From the NCBI RefSeq assembly GCF_040412425.1, contig NC_089744.1, forward strand, positions 31,521,001 through 31,585,000: a DNA stretch of 64,000 nucleotides, given 5' to 3'. A program made the translations under genes and the position numbers. This DNA is from Macrobrachium rosenbergii. Lineage: Eukaryota; Arthropoda; Malacostraca; Decapoda; Palaemonidae. The notes under the pieces are model-generated. The model ran no database searches and was not told the origin of the DNA. It saw nothing but the letters and a program-made list of their open reading frames with translations. Shown here piece after piece: positions 63,284 to 64,000 of this stretch. Within the stretch, counting starts at the first letter, position 1. The number at the start of each line of letters is the position of its first letter.

Positions 63284-63470
63284 AAGGGGGGGCGGGGTGA
63301 GAAGAGGTGAAAAATAAAATGTAAAAAATGACAGATATTAGCATCTAACCCACAGTTTTCCCGATTGCTGGGATGGATAGCGACACTCCCAATGCCCTCC
63401 AAGTCCAAGTTTGGCATCAATAGGAAAGGATGGTGAGAAGGGGTGAAATATAAAATGTCAAAAATGTTGG
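63284..63470. repeat. Tandem-module repeat, second part
   Basis: The module resumes after the SINE with a G-rich run and GTGAGAAGAGGTGAAAAATA. GACAGATATTAGCATCTAAC, CCCAATGCCCTCCAAGTCCA and TTTGGC match 62916-63000. A further partial copy (GGTGAGAAGGGGTGAAATAT) follows at 63430-63466. Confidence 0.7.
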
Positions 63471-63523
63471 GCAATGTAATTGAAGCAACTATCTTAGCAG
63501 GAAAGGGAGAGAGTGTACAGAGA

Positions 63524-63550
63524 GGTGTGTGTGTGTGTGTGTGTGTCAGA

Positions 63551-63617
<67 letters not shown>

Positions 63618-63682
63618 GAGTCATTCAGATTTTCCCAGGCAGCACCGGGTTGGTCAGTTAGTACTATGTATATGTATGTGTG

Positions 63683-63764
<82 letters not shown>
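63524..63764. repeat. (GT)n, (GA)n and (AT)n microsatellites
   Basis: GT run 63524-63546, GA run 63553-63620 with one ATAG interruption, a 63 bp spacer, then AT run 63684-63764. Confidence 0.96.
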
Positions 63765-63767
<3 letters not shown>

Positions 63768-63788
63768 ACAGTAAGATTGTGAAACCAG

Positions 63789-64000
63789 GATTTCACGAAA
63801 TCCCGGAAATTTTCAGGGAAATCGTGAAATCACGAATTCACTTAGGAACATCTGATCCCCGAGGGGCTACAGTAGTACTAAACACAGCAAAACTGTGATT
63901 CATCTACACTGATTTTCCGTGTTTAGTACTAGCCCCTCAGGAATCAAATGTGTTTCGCCGTGTACAGTATTGGCCCCTCGGGATCAAATGTTTCTAAGTG
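63789..64000. mobile_element. Inverted-repeat element at the window edge
   Basis: A 16 bp inverted pair with two mismatches (GATTTCACGAAATCCC at 63789 and GGGAAATCGTGAAATC at 63816) is followed by a unit of about 45 bp present three times. It is in one orientation at 63839-63888 (GATCCCCGAGGGGCTA, GTACTAAACAC) and reversed at about 63917-63952 and 63956-64000 (GTACAGTATTGGCCCCTCGG, GATCAAATGTTTCTAAGTG). The outer units begin and end CACTTAG/CTAAGTG, so this may be a complete foldback of about 162 bp or the first part of a larger one cut by the window end. It has no coding capacity. Confidence 0.7.

Overview
This window looks like non-coding nuclear DNA from a large, repeat-rich eukaryotic genome, most likely a decapod crustacean (shrimp, prawn or crayfish). 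The reasons are: very many long, almost uninterrupted (AT)n, (GA)n/(CT)n, (AC)n and (AAT)n tracts; introns and intergenic DNA with no operon-like packing; degenerate clusters of CCTAA, the arthropod telomere motif; and several dispersed repeats that, from memory, I associate with decapod genomes. I could not search a database, so the organism is an inference. I found no complete protein-coding gene, no CRISPR array and no convincing functional tRNA or rRNA gene. Most of the open reading frames are translations of microsatellites.

Layout. 0-6 kb: AT-rich DNA with two copies of a dispersed element of about 290-310 bp, each flanked by a 12-13 bp direct repeat that looks like a target-site duplication (bodies 1347-1657 and 5043-5331). 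A third copy lies at 46400-46692. 6-20 kb: mostly unique AT-rich DNA and microsatellites, a diverged tandem module with CCTAACC runs (16732-16960), and a split direct repeat (17459/17931). 20.4-21.2 kb: a decayed non-LTR reverse transcriptase (minus). 23.0-23.4 kb: a multi-hairpin repeat, with a second rearranged copy at 44.3-44.6 kb. 28.5-28.7 and 41.1-41.3 kb: two copies of another repeat family, one of them a hairpin between AAT tracts. 36.1-36.6 kb (minus) and 39.3-40.2 kb (plus): two more decayed reverse transcriptases. 42.24-42.49 kb: a large foldback element. 51.0-51.6 kb: the C-terminal part of another RTE-like LINE (plus).

56.6-58.1 kb holds the only clear host-type or domesticated protein domain, a THAP zinc finger split over two exons. 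Its N-terminal cysteine pair lies in a different frame from the rest of exon 1. 59.3-60.5 kb: a jockey/I-like LINE fragment whose polymerase motif reads YAGD and whose 3' end is a (TAA)n tail. It abuts a foldback element with tRNA-like promoter boxes in its arms. 61.5-62.2 kb: a further decayed LINE (minus). 62.6-63.5 kb: a tandem module split by a tRNA-related SINE. The window ends inside an inverted-repeat element.

The contents are best read as layered transposable-element debris plus expanded microsatellites. Hand-counted, microsatellites cover about 3.5-4 kb (roughly 6%). The LINE fragments belong to at least two groups (jockey/I-like and RTE-like) and are broken by stops and frameshifts, so none is expected to be active. 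The most useful follow-ups are the multi-hairpin, foldback and tRNA-armed elements, the dispersed repeat with target-site duplications, and the THAP exon pair.
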